A DNA stretch of 64,000 bases from VRUE01 sp033856195 (GCA_033856195.1 JAWVFL010000029.1:1-64000); one strand, 5' to 3'. Positions 26,782-36,836 are shown, counted from the stretch's first letter. Notes: generated from the sequence alone by a model not told the origin. A program made the numbers and translations.

Positions 26782-28425
26782 ATGGAGCACGGCGGGCGGA
26801 TAGTCGCGAAAGCGCTGAAATCGAGGGGCGTCACGCATCTCTTCACGCTCTCTGGGGGACACCTGTTCTCTATATACGACGGTTGCAAGGCCGAGGGCAT
26901 CGAGATCGTCGACGTGCGGCACGAGCAGTCGGCGGTGTTTGCTGCCGAGGGCTTTGCCAAGGCGACCCGGAACGTCGGCGTCGCGGCGCTGACGGCGGGC
27001 CCGGGCGTGACCAACGGGATCAGCGCGATCGCCGGAGCGCAGGCCAACTGCTCGCCGGTCTGCGTGCTTGGCGGCAGGGCGCCGGAGCTGCGTTGGGGCT
27101 CAGGCTCGCTGCAGGAGATCGACCACCTGCCCTTCGTCTCGCCGCTGGTCAAGTCAGCCGAGACCGTGAAGGAGCCGGGGCAGATCGCCGCTCGCACCGC
27201 GGCGGCGCTCGACTTGGCGCTGGCCGCCCCGAACGGACCTACCTTCATCGACTATCCGCTCGACGTCGTCTTCACCGAGGGCGAGGATGAGATCCCCGCC
27301 TCAGCCCAGGCTGCGGCTCGTCCCGCCGAGGGAGTCGAGGAGGCCGCCGCGTTGCTCGCCGGGGCGGAGCGCCCCGCGATCATGGCCGGCAGCGGGCTTT
27401 ACTGGGGAAGGGGGGAGGAGGAGCTGCGGGCTCTGGCGGAGGCGCTCGGCATCCCGGTCTTTCTCAATGGCCTGGGACGCGGTTGCCTGCCAGCCGATCA
27501 CGAGCTCAGCTTCAGCCGCGCCCGCGGCGCCGGGCTCGGTGGCGCAGACGTGGCGCTGGTGATCGGGGTCCCGCTTGACTTTCGCCTCGGTTTCGGCGCC
27601 AGCATCGCCGAGGGCGCCAAGCTGATCCGGCTCGACGTCGCGCCGAATGCGCTCACCGCCAATCGGGCGCCGGACGTCGACCTGGTCGGCGACGTCGCCG
27701 CGACGTTGGCGGCGATAACGAGCTCCGCTGTTCCCTCACAGGGAATGGCGGGGCAAAGGAACAGCGGGAGAGCTGGGCGCACCGAGCGGTGGCTGGGTCA
27801 GCTGCGCCAGGTCGAGGAGGAGAAGCGGGGCTCCGAGCAGGAGGAGCTGAACGACTCGCGCTCGCCGCTGCATCCGGTGCGGATTTACAAGGAGCTGGCC
27901 GAAGTGCTGGAGCGCGATGCGATCGTCATCGGCGACGGGGGCGACTTCGTCTCCTATGCCGGCCGCTTCGTCGAGACCTACCAGCCCGGCTGCTGGATGG
28001 ATCCGGGCCCCTTTGGCTGCCTCGGCGCCGGGCCGGGCCAGGCGATCGGCGCCAAGATGGCCCATCCCGACCGCCAGGTCTGCCTGCTGCTTGGCGACGG
28101 CGCCTTCGGCTTTGCCGGCATGGAGTTCGACACGATGGCGCGCCACGGCCTGCCCGTCGTCGGGGTGATGGGCAACAACGGCATCTGGGCGCTCGAGTAC
28201 CATCCGATGAAGTTCCTCTACGGCTACTCGGTGGCCGCGGAGCTGCGCCCGGAGACCCGATACGAGCAGATGGTCGAAGCGCTCGGCTGCGACGGGATCC
28301 TGGTCAAGGATCCTGGCGAGCTGCGACCCGCTCTGGAGCGCGCCTTCGAGTCGGGACGGCCGACCCTGGTCAACGTCCTCACCGACCCCGAGGTCGTCTA
28401 CCCGCGCAAGTCAAACCTCGCTTGA
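26782..28425 (+). CDS. thiamine-diphosphate enzyme, acetolactate-synthase-like
   Basis: 547 residues. The N-terminal PYR domain has HLFTLSGGHLFSIYDGCK, the catalytic Glu in VRHEQSAVFAAEGFAK and LTAGPGVTNGISAI. The central domain is Rossmann-like, and the C-terminal PP domain contains the ThDP motif LLGDGAFGFAGMEFDT...VVGVMGNN (GDG...NN). This is the layout of acetolactate synthase large subunits and related 2-oxoacid decarboxylases. There is no adjacent ilvN or ilvC, so a catabolic or carboligase role is possible. The exact substrate is not assigned. Confidence 0.8.
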   Translation: MEHGGRIVAKALKSRGVTHLFTLSGGHLFSIYDGCKAEGIEIVDVRHEQSAVFAAEGFAKATRNVGVAALTAGPGVTNGISAIAGAQANCSPVCVLGGRAPELRWGSGSLQEIDHLPFVSPLVKSAETVKEPGQIAARTAAALDLALAAPNGPTFIDYPLDVVFTEGEDEIPASAQAAARPAEGVEEAAALLAGAERPAIMAGSGLYWGRGEEELRALAEALGIPVFLNGLGRGCLPADHELSFSRARGAGLGGADVALVIGVPLDFRLGFGASIAEGAKLIRLDVAPNALTANRAPDVDLVGDVAATLAAITSSAVPSQGMAGQRNSGRAGRTERWLGQLRQVEEEKRGSEQEELNDSRSPLHPVRIYKELAEVLERDAIVIGDGGDFVSYAGRFVETYQPGCWMDPGPFGCLGAGPGQAIGAKMAHPDRQVCLLLGDGAFGFAGMEFDTMARHGLPVVGVMGNNGIWALEYHPMKFLYGYSVAAELRPETRYEQMVEALGCDGILVKDPGELRPALERAFESGRPTLVNVLTDPEVVYPRKSNLA

Positions 28426-28447
28426 GCTGATTTTCAACCCAAAAGAG

Positions 28448-28475
28448 AATCGGCCGCCATCGCTGGCGGCCGATT
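28448..28475 (-). terminator. strong intrinsic terminator reading on the minus strand
   Basis: AATCGGCCGCCA (28448-28459) pairs with TGGCGGCCGATT (28464-28475) around a four-base loop. Read on the minus strand it is followed by CTCTTTT (28447-28441). It would terminate a minus-strand transcript coming from 28.8 kb. Confidence 0.7.
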
Positions 28476-28804
28476 CAAGTTGGTCCCTCAGGACGGGCAG
28501 GGGTACGTCTTCAGGGACCAGTTCTTATTTGATGGACTCAGACGGCGGGAGGCGCCATGATGCGGCAATCGTCCGAGCCCTGTACCGGGTCTGTGGTGGT
28601 ATGCCCCACCTCTTTCCCGATGTGGCCAGTATCTGCCTGTCTATCCGCTGCGTCTAGCCGGCGCCTATTCCGTTACTCACAATTAACTAGGTGTGGGCTA
28701 CCAATTTTGGGGGTTAGACCGCCGCCTTAACCCATCTGGAGCGTTTCTCGAAAGCCGGCTGTCCACTTAGGAACACGGAATTACCCTCGCTTGGGAATAC
28801 GAGG
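28476..28804 (-). ncRNA. gene-free structured region, possible non-coding RNA
   Basis: About 330 bases without a convincing ORF, ending at the minus-strand terminator at 28448-28475. It contains complementary segments, for example TGGTCCCT (28481-28488) with AGGGACCA (28513-28520). The layout fits an RNA of about 350 nt transcribed on the minus strand after ppx. I looked for tmRNA (tag ORF, TTCGANTCC arm), RNase P RNA and SRP RNA hallmarks and found none. 6S-type RNA cannot be excluded. Confidence 0.3.
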
Positions 28805-29746
28805 TTATCCGCAGTCCAAAGCCGATACAGCCGAAATTGCCACACCGTAGAGGATGTCGTGCTCGGATACCTTGATGCTGTCGAGGCCAAAAGCGCGCAT
28901 CGTCTCCACCAGAATGATCACGCCTGCGACGATGTTGGGCGCGCGGTCGGGGTGCATTCCCTTGATCTCTGCCCGTTTGGACAGTGGGGCAGAGGCCAAT
29001 TGCGAGAGAAGGCGCTGTATCGAAGCTAGGGTCAGCGTATGCCCGTGTACTTGCTTCGGATCGTAGGGCTCTAGGCCGATCGCGATCGAGGCCAGCGAGG
29101 TTGGCGTGCCCGCCACGGCGATGCCGGCGCTGGTCTCAATGTCCGGCTGGCCTGAGATTGCATCCTCGATTAGCCCACGCACGTCGCCGGCCAACGCCTC
29201 GAGCTCGAGGGCACTGGGCGGGTCGTTGGAGATATGGCGCTCGCTATGGCGCACGACCCCCGCCTGGAGTGAGGTGTGGAAGGCGATCTCCTCGCCTGCA
29301 CCTACGACGAGCTCGGTCGAGCCCCCGCCGATGTCGACCACAAGCGTCGGCTCGCTGGGCACGTGCTCGCAGGTGGCGCCGAGGTAGGTGAGCCGCGCCT
29401 CCTCCTCGCCGTCCAGCACCCGGGCCGAAAGAGCGAAGCGCTCGCGCAGCTCGGCGACGAAGGCGCTGCCGTTGGAGGCGTCGCGCACGGCGCTGGTCGC
29501 GATCGCTTCGATCCGCTCCACGCCCGCCTCGCGACAGATCGCCACGTAGTCGGCGATCGCCTCGCAGGCAGCCTCGATCGCCTCAACCGAGAGCTGCCCG
29601 GAGAGGTCGACCCCGCGCCCGAGCCGGGTCACCCGGCTCTGCCGCTCGACCTCGCTCACCCGCCCCTCCGCGACCTCGGCAACCAACAGCCGCGTCGAGT
29701 TGGAGCCGATGTCGACCACCGCCACCCGATGAGAATCCCCAGCCAT
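28805..29746 (-). CDS. Ppx/GppA family exopolyphosphatase/pppGpp phosphatase
   Basis: 313 residues, the short actinobacterial Ppx1-like form with only the actin-like ATPase core. Motifs: VVDIGSNSTRLLVAE (phosphate-1), AIATSAVRDA, GEEEARLTYLGA, LVVDIGGGSTELVVG (phosphate-2) and VAGTPTSLASI (adenosine-type). It hydrolyses terminal phosphate from polyphosphate or pppGpp. Confidence 0.9.
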   Translation of the reverse strand: MAGDSHRVAVVDIGSNSTRLLVAEVAEGRVSEVERQSRVTRLGRGVDLSGQLSVEAIEAACEAIADYVAICREAGVERIEAIATSAVRDASNGSAFVAELRERFALSARVLDGEEEARLTYLGATCEHVPSEPTLVVDIGGGSTELVVGAGEEIAFHTSLQAGVVRHSERHISNDPPSALELEALAGDVRGLIEDAISGQPDIETSAGIAVAGTPTSLASIAIGLEPYDPKQVHGHTLTLASIQRLLSQLASAPLSKRAEIKGMHPDRAPNIVAGVIILVETMRAFGLDSIKVSEHDILYGVAISAVSALDCG

Positions 29747-29799
29747 GCCCGCGCCACTCTAGAGACAGCAGCCCATACGTTGCTAGCATGGCCCTACGC

Positions 29800-29913
<114 letters not shown>

Positions 29914-30178
29914 TGGGGAACCTCAAAAATGGCGAAAAAAGGCCCTGGGGCAAGGTGAGATCAAAGTGAGGTTGATTCCGGGCCTTGCGCAGGGCCTCCG
30001 GTCCACCTACGTTCGCTCGCGAGAAACGCGAAATAAGCGGCCCCGGCGGCGTTGTAGCGCCCCGGGGCCTGGCACCGAAGTACGAGCCTTCGATGCGAGA
30101 GAGACGGTACCGACGTAGGTCGTTTCTGGACCGCGTCGCGGGCTCGTCCTCGGTGCCCTAACAAAGAGGAGGGGCACC

Positions 30179-30643
30179 GTGCCCGACACGACCACGACCA
30201 TCAACCGCGATCAGCGTGACGGGCTCTACGAGGTGATTCGCAATCACTTGGCCCTCGTCCAGGATTTCTGGGTCGCGATGGAGCGGACCAAGGACGGCGC
30301 CATGGCCGAGCGCCTTGGCTTGGAGTTCGCCGAAAACTTCCGGCTGCTGCAAGACATCGGCTGGGGCGAGAAGGACGAGCGCGAGACGTTCGACCTGACC
30401 ATGCCGGAGCACGACCTGATGGAACTGCTCCAGCGCTTGCAGGGCGAAGCAGTGAATGTCTTCGTTGAGTCGGGCGCCGAGGCTCAGGCGAGCCGCGAAG
30501 ACGCCGAAGCCGATCAGCGCTTCCAGGTCGGCTACGAGGTCTGCAACAAGCTCTTGGCCGAGCTTGACCCGCGTGAGGCTCGCAGAAACGGTCGGGCCAT
30601 CCGGCGAAGCCGCTCGACGTGTCCGCACGAGGAGACCTCATGA
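30179..30643 (+). CDS. hypothetical acidic protein, first gene of island 1
   Basis: 154 residues starting at GTG 30179 with GAGGAGGGG upstream. Helical and acidic (MERTKDGAMAERLGLEFAENF; HDLMELLQRLQGEAVNVFVES). No family is recognised. It overlaps the next small ORF by ATGA. About 300 bases between the tRNA terminator and this gene hold only an inverted repeat (CCACCTACGT near 30003 and ACGTAGGT near 30112). Confidence 0.6.
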   Translation: MPDTTTTINRDQRDGLYEVIRNHLALVQDFWVAMERTKDGAMAERLGLEFAENFRLLQDIGWGEKDERETFDLTMPEHDLMELLQRLQGEAVNVFVESGAEAQASREDAEADQRFQVGYEVCNKLLAELDPREARRNGRAIRRSRSTCPHEETS

Positions 30644-30804
30644 AAGCGCGGGCGGCGGCAGGCAGGGAACGATCAATCGTCAGGAGTCGCGGGCTCTCGG
30701 GGGCCGGGGCTGTCGCAGGGATCGTGCAGGCTGGTCTGGAGCTGGTCAGCCCTGCACGGTGCCTCGGCCCCCGAGGTAGCGCGCCTGACAGGGGCACGGC
30801 GTGA
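30640..30804 (+). CDS. possible 54-residue ORF overlapping a strong hairpin
   Basis: The ATG overlaps the upstream stop (ATGA) and its TGA abuts the next ATG (TGATGA), which argues for translation in a coupled operon. The DNA also contains a long imperfect hairpin at 30696-30775: CTCGGGGGCC pairs with GGCCCCCGAG, with an inner CGTGCAGG/CCTGCACG stem. It may therefore act as RNA structure rather than as a protein. The peptide is basic at the N-terminus and has no recognised domain. Confidence 0.35.
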   Translation: MKARAAAGRERSIVRSRGLSGAGAVAGIVQAGLELVSPARCLGPRGSAPDRGTA

Positions 30805-31229
30805 TGAGCGGGCGGCGATGCCGGTCGGCACGGAACGGTCCTTCTCGAAGGCCTCCGTTCCCTGAGCAGATTCCGCCCGGCCTAAATCACCTGGTGCTGA
30901 CAGGGACGCTGCTGGAGAAGCCTCACGAGGCGAGGAGCCCGCGAGGCGATGCGGTCACGATGCTCCGGCTTGGGTTTCCGGTGCGCGACCCCGAGCGGCC
31001 CGAGGACCTTTGGACCCTGGCGCGCTGTGAGGTCGAAGTGCTGGCTGCATTGGCCCGGCGAAGCGTGTCGAGCTTGCACGTTGGCGTCCCGGTGCTCGCA
31101 TGGGGTCAACTGAGCGATCGCGAGGCGACCGGGGACGGCAGCCAGTGGGGCGTGGTCGTCGCAACCGCAGTCAACTCAGGAGCGCCAGTGGAGCCATTTC
31201 CACGTCTGTTCGTCGTCGGGGAGCGCTGA
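30804..31229 (+). CDS. single-stranded DNA-binding (OB-fold) protein-like
   Basis: 141 residues. The segment LNHLVLTGTLLEKPHEARSPRGDAVTMLRLGFP and the later VPVLAWGQLSDR follow the SSB/PriB-like OB-fold pattern (Leu-rich strand 1, a variable loop, then VxVxG-type strands). Shorter and more diverged than chromosomal SSB. SSB-like genes are common in mobile elements, where they cover transferred or replicating single strands. Confidence 0.6.
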   Translation: MSGRRCRSARNGPSRRPPFPEQIPPGLNHLVLTGTLLEKPHEARSPRGDAVTMLRLGFPVRDPERPEDLWTLARCEVEVLAALARRSVSSLHVGVPVLAWGQLSDREATGDGSQWGVVVATAVNSGAPVEPFPRLFVVGER

Positions 31230-31386
31230 GGATCAGGGGCGACTGGTGATTTTTCGAGGGCCGAGGCGCAGGCCACAGGGAGGTGCGGAGGATTCCACCG
31301 GAGTCCTTCGCCACCTGCTTCGGCCCTCGGAAAGTCACGATCGCCAACCGCCTCCCTCCTGAGTCTTACCCAGGAGGGTCGAAGCC

Positions 31387-33158
31387 GTGGAGCAGTATCA
31401 CTGCGAGGAATGCGCCCGAGAGCTGTTCCATTTTGGCGACGATCCCCCGCCCACTAGCTGCGAGGACTGCATCCCGGAAACCGGGCAGGGCAGTCGCCTC
31501 GTAGATCAGGTCACGATCAATCTCCGCAAGCTCCGAAGCAAGGCGAACATCGAGAGAGAGGAGCTTGCCCGGCGGGCCGCGATGAGCGCCGACGAGATCG
31601 CTCTGGCCGAGCGTGAGGCTGCAAGAGAACCGGGCGTGACCAGGGCCCTTCGGCTCGCCCATTCGGTCGGTGTCTCGATCGACGACCTCGTTGACCGTAT
31701 CTACTGGAATCCAGGAGAGACGGCGCGTAGCCCCAGGACCGCCGCCCTGCGTCGGAACGGCTTTCAGGCTTTTTCCTCGTGCTGCCGGCCAACGTGCCGA
31801 TCTTTGACCCGCCGCCGCGCGTCCCGGTCGCCAACCGCGGAGAGCTTGCCGAGGCATTCGGGGAGAGCGTCCGCAGTGCCCGCGAGCGGCGTCACCTATT
31901 TCAGAAGACGCTCGCCCATGCCGCAGGGCTCAGCAGGGAGGGGCTGTCCTACATCGAGCGAGGAATCCACGAGACGACGATCGAGACCATGCTGTCCATC
32001 GCCCGCGCCCTGCAAGTCACGCCCGAGGTCTTGCTTGGCGGCCTTGCCTGGGAGTCTCACCTGCCGCCTTGCGCGCCTCCTCCCAGGCGAGGAGGCGCCC
32101 AGGGTCACAAGGCGAACAGCCTCGACGGCCCGATCAAAAGCTTTTGGAACGAAGGCAAGACCGGCGGTGAGATCGCTACTGCCCTCGGCGTGCCGCGAGG
32201 AACCGTCTCGGCCATCGTCCACCGCCTTCGCGAGCACGGCGAGGACCTTCCGTATCGCCGTCCCCCGACGCGAGCCGTACATGAAGGGGCGCGGCGGCGG
32301 CGCGGGCGATGTGTGATCCCACCCCACGAGGACGATCGCGCCGTCGAGTTCGAGGGGACGATCGACGCGGCCAACTGGAAGGAAGCCTCCGACGCCGAGA
32401 TAACGGCGTGGCTCGGCGCCAACGTGGCGCATCACCGTCATGCGGCCGGACTCACTTTCAGGGAGCTCGGAGAAGCGGCCGAGCTCGATCGCTCCTACCT
32501 GAACCGCATAGAGAAGGGAGAGCTCCTGCCGAGGCTCGGTCTCATCGTGAAGCTGGCGGGATGTTTCAACGTGCGGTGCGGGCGTCTGACCTCCGGCATT
32601 CTCTGGGAGCCGAGCTTCGGTGTGTTTCGCATTGAGGCGGACGGAGAGACAGACACTCCCTTGAAGCGCTTGGGGCAGAACGCCCTTCGTGAGCGGAGGC
32701 GCATCGGCGTCTCGCAGCAGGCTCTCAGTTCCCGAGCCTCAATCGACCGCAACGATGTTGTCGATTTCGAGGGCGGCAATCGGAACTTCCGAGTCTTCAC
32801 GGCGGTCAGGCTCGCGGGTGCCCTGGGGGTAGACATTGCCGAGCTGTTCTCAGGGGTTGCGGACTGGTATGTCCGGCCGCTTCCGGCTCCCGAATATGCG
32901 CCGGGGGACCGACCGCCGACCAAATCCGAGCGCGATGCCGTGCTTGTGCGTCTGTGGCGGGAAGGCCGGCCGGAACGGGAGATTGCCGAGGCATTGGACT
33001 TGAAGCCCGAGGCCGTCGGTCCCTACGTCCCCGAACTTCGCGATGCAGGCCAGCACCCTCCATATTGTCGCCCTCCGAGAAGGGCGATTGAGGCAGCGGC
33101 GCGCATCCGACGCCGGAAGACTCTCCCTGCAGGCCGTCGCCCCATGGCAGGACATTGA
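31387..33158 (+). pseudogene. multi-HTH regulator (XRE modules), interrupted by a frameshift
   Basis: The first frame starts at ATG 31387 with a Cys-rich head (YHCEECARELF...CEDC) and an XRE-type HTH (LRKLRSKANIEREELARRAAMS). The second frame (ATG 31779 on) continues with SGFFLVLPANVPIFDPPP and a second XRE HTH (RHLFQKTLAHAAGLSREGLSYIERG). It then has a short HTH (EGKTGGEIATALGVPRGT), two more XRE units and a final short HTH (EGRPEREIAEALDLKPEA). Codons before 31779 in that frame read as protein back to about 31740, so loss of one base near 31735-31750 would join the two frames. If intact it would be about 590 residues with six HTH units. Confidence 0.6.
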
Positions 33159-33318
33159 CGACTTGAGAAAACGGCTCGGCTCTGTTTAAAGAACGCCGGA
33201 TTAGCCGTCCTTAGAAGTGGGTATTAGCTCCGATTGCACGGAGTCGCTGAGGTGGCGGCTCGCGGAAGTATGTCGGAGGCGGCAGTGAGCGATTTTCGGC
33301 AGCGGCGGCAATGAGTGA

Positions 33319-33358
33319 GGGGACCACTTTCGCCCCTTCTTGCCCTGTAGGGGTGATG
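33319..33358 (+). promoter_or_regulatory. conserved 40-base leader ending in the start codon, copy 1
   Basis: GGGGACCACTTTC...GCCCTGTAGGGGTGATG closely matches 44781-44822. In both places it ends at an ATG. This suggests a shared promoter or operator with little or no 5' UTR, and it supports ATG 33356 as the sigma start. Confidence 0.5.
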
Positions 33359-34580
33359 GGTCCTAATTCTTCGACCGCGATCGCCACGAATGGCACCTAT
33401 GCCTTGCTCGACAGCCTCGTCTCCGGTGAGCGCGGAGGGAAGCTCCGAACGCAGCTAGCCGGCCGGTTTCCCGAGTGCTCAGCAGACCAGATCGAGGATG
33501 CCTTGCAGTATGGCTGCAAGTCCTTCCTGGCCGAAGCGGAAGACGTTGCGGAGCCGGGCGCGGTCTACAAGTGGATTCGCACGGCGGCCTTTCGCTATCT
33601 AAGCCGCGAAGCGGATCGTCGCCGACGCGAGCTCTCAGTCGATCCCGTCGAGGATGGAATCGCGACGTTCGCCGCCGACGAACCGGGTCCCGCCGAGGAG
33701 CTGATCGCCCTCGAAGAGGAGGCCGATCTGGCGATGCTCGTGGAGGAGGTCTCCGCCTCGTTGTCGGATCGCAGACGGGACGTGCTCGCCCTCTACGGCG
33801 CCGGCTACAGGCGACCGCAGATCGCCGACCGTCTCGGCCTGTCTGAACGCACCGTCAAGCGCGACCTCCTCGCGATCATGGACCAGGCGCGGGCGATCCT
33901 GGCGCGGCTGGCCGGCGGCGGCTGCGAGCGCGGCGAGCCCCTGGTCGTGCGCTTCGTCTGCGGCGTCTCGACGCCGGACGAGTCCGCGCAGGCCCGCGAG
34001 CACCTTTCCCATTGCGACCGCTGCGAGCTGCTCAGCGAGAAGCTGATCGCCTGGCGGGAGAAGGCCGGCGCAATGCTCCCAGCCCCGGTCGCTGAAGGCG
34101 TCAGTTCTCGACAGCGGCGCCCAGATCAAGCAGCACGCGGCGACGACCTACTACCGCGCGGTCGACCCGACCCCACTCGCTGCTGCTCGGCCCGGCACTG
34201 TCGCCTCGGTGATCGCCAGTTGCATCGCGATCGGCGGCGGCGGTGCGACGTATTGCGTGGAGCAGGGCGTCGATCCTCTTGGCGCTGCGAAGGGTCTGAT
34301 TGCGTCGGCGCCCGAGAGCGAACCGGAACCTACGACCGCGCCGTCCGCAGAATCTCAGGGACCGACCTATACGCCGGCCGAACCGCCTGTGGAAGAAGCG
34401 CCCGCCCCGGAACCGACCCCCGAACCGGAGCCGCAGCCCGAACCGGAGCCGCAGCCCGAATCCCCGCCACCCTTTGAACCGGCTGCCGAACCCGAACCGA
34501 CCTATGAAGCCCCGACCCCCGAACCAGCTCCCGTCCCCGCAAACTCCGGGCCGCAGTTCGGAGGTCCAGGAGGTCCATGA
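33356..34580 (+). pseudogene. ECF sigma/anti-sigma zinc-finger fusion with frameshift
   Basis: Starting at ATG 33356 (MGPNSSTAIA), it shows a sigma-70-like region 2 and region 4 (LSDRRRDVLALYGAGYRRPQIADRLGLSERTVKRDL) and a zinc finger (CGVSTPDESAQAREHLSHCDRCELL). Near 34100 the frame is lost. One base out of frame, the expected continuation is found: VLDSGAQIKQHAATTYYRAV, VDPTPLA and a hydrophobic SVIASCIAIGGGGATYCVEQG, then a Pro/Glu tail to TGA 34580. One extra base near 34100 explains it. An earlier ATG at 33311 is encoded by the repeated leader and is not used here. Its stop overlaps the next ATG (ATGA). Confidence 0.65.
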
Positions 34581-36805
34581 TGCGGCTGGCGACGAAGCCC
34601 CTTTGCAGCATCGCGGTCGCCGCCGCCCTTGCGATCCTGGGCGTTCTCGCCGCTCCGCGCTCGGCGGCTGCCGGTGAATACACGATCTATGCCTGCCAGG
34701 CTGACGACGCTGGCTACGTCAGCTCGGCCTTTGAAGACTTCGCCACTCGCGGAATGAAGTGGCGGCGGGCCTGCGATCCGCTCGGGCCGGGGCTACGTGG
34801 GCTCGTCACTGCCAACGTGCCGGGCACCGGCAAGGTGGCGCGCGGGGCACAGTCCGGTTTTGCTCTCGACGCCCCGCCGGGGACGACGTTCTCGCGCCTT
34901 CGCTGGTCCGGCCACGCTCAGCGACGCGACTGTCGCTACGCCCTCCAGCTCTACGCCGAGCGGCCCGGCGCCTCGCCCGTCTCGATCAGGAACGTCCGCG
35001 CCAACCGCAACTGCCCGCGCCCCGACGTGGCCCAGGCGTCGAGCTGGCCGCGCCTTCGCTCCTATGACCTCGGCGGCGCGACGCGGATCGTCCAGCGCGT
35101 CGTCTGCGTCGGCGCCCCCTCGCGGGAGTTCTGTTCGGCCCGAGGCCAGAACTTCATCCGCACCTTCGCCGCCGAGGCGACCGTGGTGGACGGGACCGCG
35201 CCCTCGGTCGCGATCGTTCAGGACGCGCCGATCACCCGTGGGTGGGTGCGCGGAAAGCAGGTCGTTCCCTACGAAGCCACGGACAATGTCGGTATCAAGA
35301 GTGCGTCCGCGCTCGTCAGCGGTGGAGTGCGCGGGACCGAACCGCGAGCGTGCCTCTATTCGCAGCGGATCCCTTGCCCCAACGGGCCAGGGCGTTTCGA
35401 GATCGACACCGCGGAAGCGCCCGAAGGCTCGCAGCCGCTGGCGGTTGCGGCCGAAGACTCGGCCGGCAACCGCGCCGAATCGAGCGCCGTCACGGTGCGG
35501 ATCGACAACACCGCGCCGGGCGCGGTGCAGGTGGGCGTCGGCGGCGGCGAGGCATGGCGAAACAGCAACGACTTCGATCTCGGCTGGGCCAACCCCGCCG
35601 AGCCCGATCGGGCTCCGATCACCGGCGCCCACTACCAGCTCTGCCGCGAAGGGGGCAATGAGTGCGTGAACGGCGACCGTGCCGGGGCGACGATCGCAGC
35701 GATCGAGAACCTGACGGTTCCCTCGCTGGGTGCGTGGATGCTGCGGCTCTGGCGCGAGGATGAAGCCGGCAATCAGCAGGCGGCGAACGCCTCCGAGCCG
35801 GTTCGGCTGCGCTTCGATCCCGAGCCGCCGCAGCTCGGCTTTGAGACGCCGAGCGCCGAGGACCCGACGCGCATCTCCGTCCGTGTCACCGACCGAATCT
35901 CTGGGCTCGGTGGCGGCGGGATCGAAGTCACCCGAGCGGGCTCGGGCACCTGGCAGGTGCTGCTGACCAGCCAGGAAGGGGATCGCCTCGTAACGCGGAT
36001 AGACGACGCAGCCCTGCCGCCAGGCGATTACGAACTGCGGGCGAGCGCTCACGACCAGGCGAACAACCTGGCCGGGACGGACCGGCGCCTCGACGGCCAG
36101 CCGATGCGGCTCCGGTTGCCGCTGCGGATCGCGACCTCGATGAAGGCTGGGGTGATCGGGAAGCACGCCGTCAAGGGCCAGAAGGGCAAGCGCCGGACCG
36201 TCCTCGAGCCGCGCGACAAAGTGGCCTTCGGTCGCCGGGTGCGCCTCGGTGGCCGGCTCGTCAATCCGGCCGGGCACGCGCTGGCCGGCGCCAAAGTCCT
36301 CGTCTACTCCCAGCCGAAGGAAGGGGTCGAGCAACTAGAAGACACGGTGACGACCAACCCTGACCGTCGCTTCGCCTACGAGGTGGAGGCGCGTTCCTCG
36401 CGACGGTTCCGCTTCGTCTATCAGGGCACGGCGACGATCCTGCCGGTCGAGGACACGGCGACTCTGCTGGTGGAGGCGGCCTCATCTTTCGCGGTCAGGC
36501 CGAAGCACGTCTCGAATGGCGACTCCGTCACTTTCAGCGGCAGCGTCAGGGGGCGGCCACTCCTCGAGGGAGGCAAGCTGGTCGAGTTGCAGTGGCTCGC
36601 CACTGGGGAATGGCAGACGTTCCGCACGGTTCGTAGCGATCCCGATGGAGCCTGGCGCATCTCCTATCCCTTCAAGCGCACTTGCGGCGTTCAGACCCTC
36701 CGCTTCCGTGCCCACATAACCGGCGAGGGTGGCTATCCGCTGGAGCCGGGTAACAGTCCAGAGCTTGTGGTCCGAGTGAGAGGAAGGCCATGCTCTACGG
36801 GATAG
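34577..36805 (+). CDS. large secreted surface protein with Ig-like domains
   Basis: 742 residues. Signal peptide MMRLATKPLCSIAVAAALAILGVLAAPRSAAAG (cleavage near residue 33) followed by GEYTIYACQADD. About six beta-sandwich-like repeats follow with cues such as DGTAPSVAIVQDAP, ATDNVGIKSASALV, DNTAPGAVQVG and HDQANNLAGTD, as in actinobacterial hemolysin/adhesin-like cell-surface proteins. C-terminal repeats (RRVRLGGRLVNPAG; VTFSGSVRGRPL) resemble carboxypeptidase-regulatory or Ig-like modules. Coupled to the broken sigma gene upstream. Confidence 0.7.
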   Translation: MMRLATKPLCSIAVAAALAILGVLAAPRSAAAGEYTIYACQADDAGYVSSAFEDFATRGMKWRRACDPLGPGLRGLVTANVPGTGKVARGAQSGFALDAPPGTTFSRLRWSGHAQRRDCRYALQLYAERPGASPVSIRNVRANRNCPRPDVAQASSWPRLRSYDLGGATRIVQRVVCVGAPSREFCSARGQNFIRTFAAEATVVDGTAPSVAIVQDAPITRGWVRGKQVVPYEATDNVGIKSASALVSGGVRGTEPRACLYSQRIPCPNGPGRFEIDTAEAPEGSQPLAVAAEDSAGNRAESSAVTVRIDNTAPGAVQVGVGGGEAWRNSNDFDLGWANPAEPDRAPITGAHYQLCREGGNECVNGDRAGATIAAIENLTVPSLGAWMLRLWREDEAGNQQAANASEPVRLRFDPEPPQLGFETPSAEDPTRISVRVTDRISGLGGGGIEVTRAGSGTWQVLLTSQEGDRLVTRIDDAALPPGDYELRASAHDQANNLAGTDRRLDGQPMRLRLPLRIATSMKAGVIGKHAVKGQKGKRRTVLEPRDKVAFGRRVRLGGRLVNPAGHALAGAKVLVYSQPKEGVEQLEDTVTTNPDRRFAYEVEARSSRRFRFVYQGTATILPVEDTATLLVEAASSFAVRPKHVSNGDSVTFSGSVRGRPLLEGGKLVELQWLATGEWQTFRTVRSDPDGAWRISYPFKRTCGVQTLRFRAHITGEGGYPLEPGNSPELVVRVRGRPCSTG

Positions 36806-36836
36806 GCCAATCACCCAGAGCCGAGGAGGGTTCCCA

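Noticed and set aside
28476..28804. tmRNA, RNase P RNA or SRP RNA
   Set aside because: I looked for a tag-peptide ORF with TTCGANTCC arm, the GAGGAAAGUCC and ACAGA boxes, and the SRP GGAAG/AGCA motifs on both strands and did not find them.
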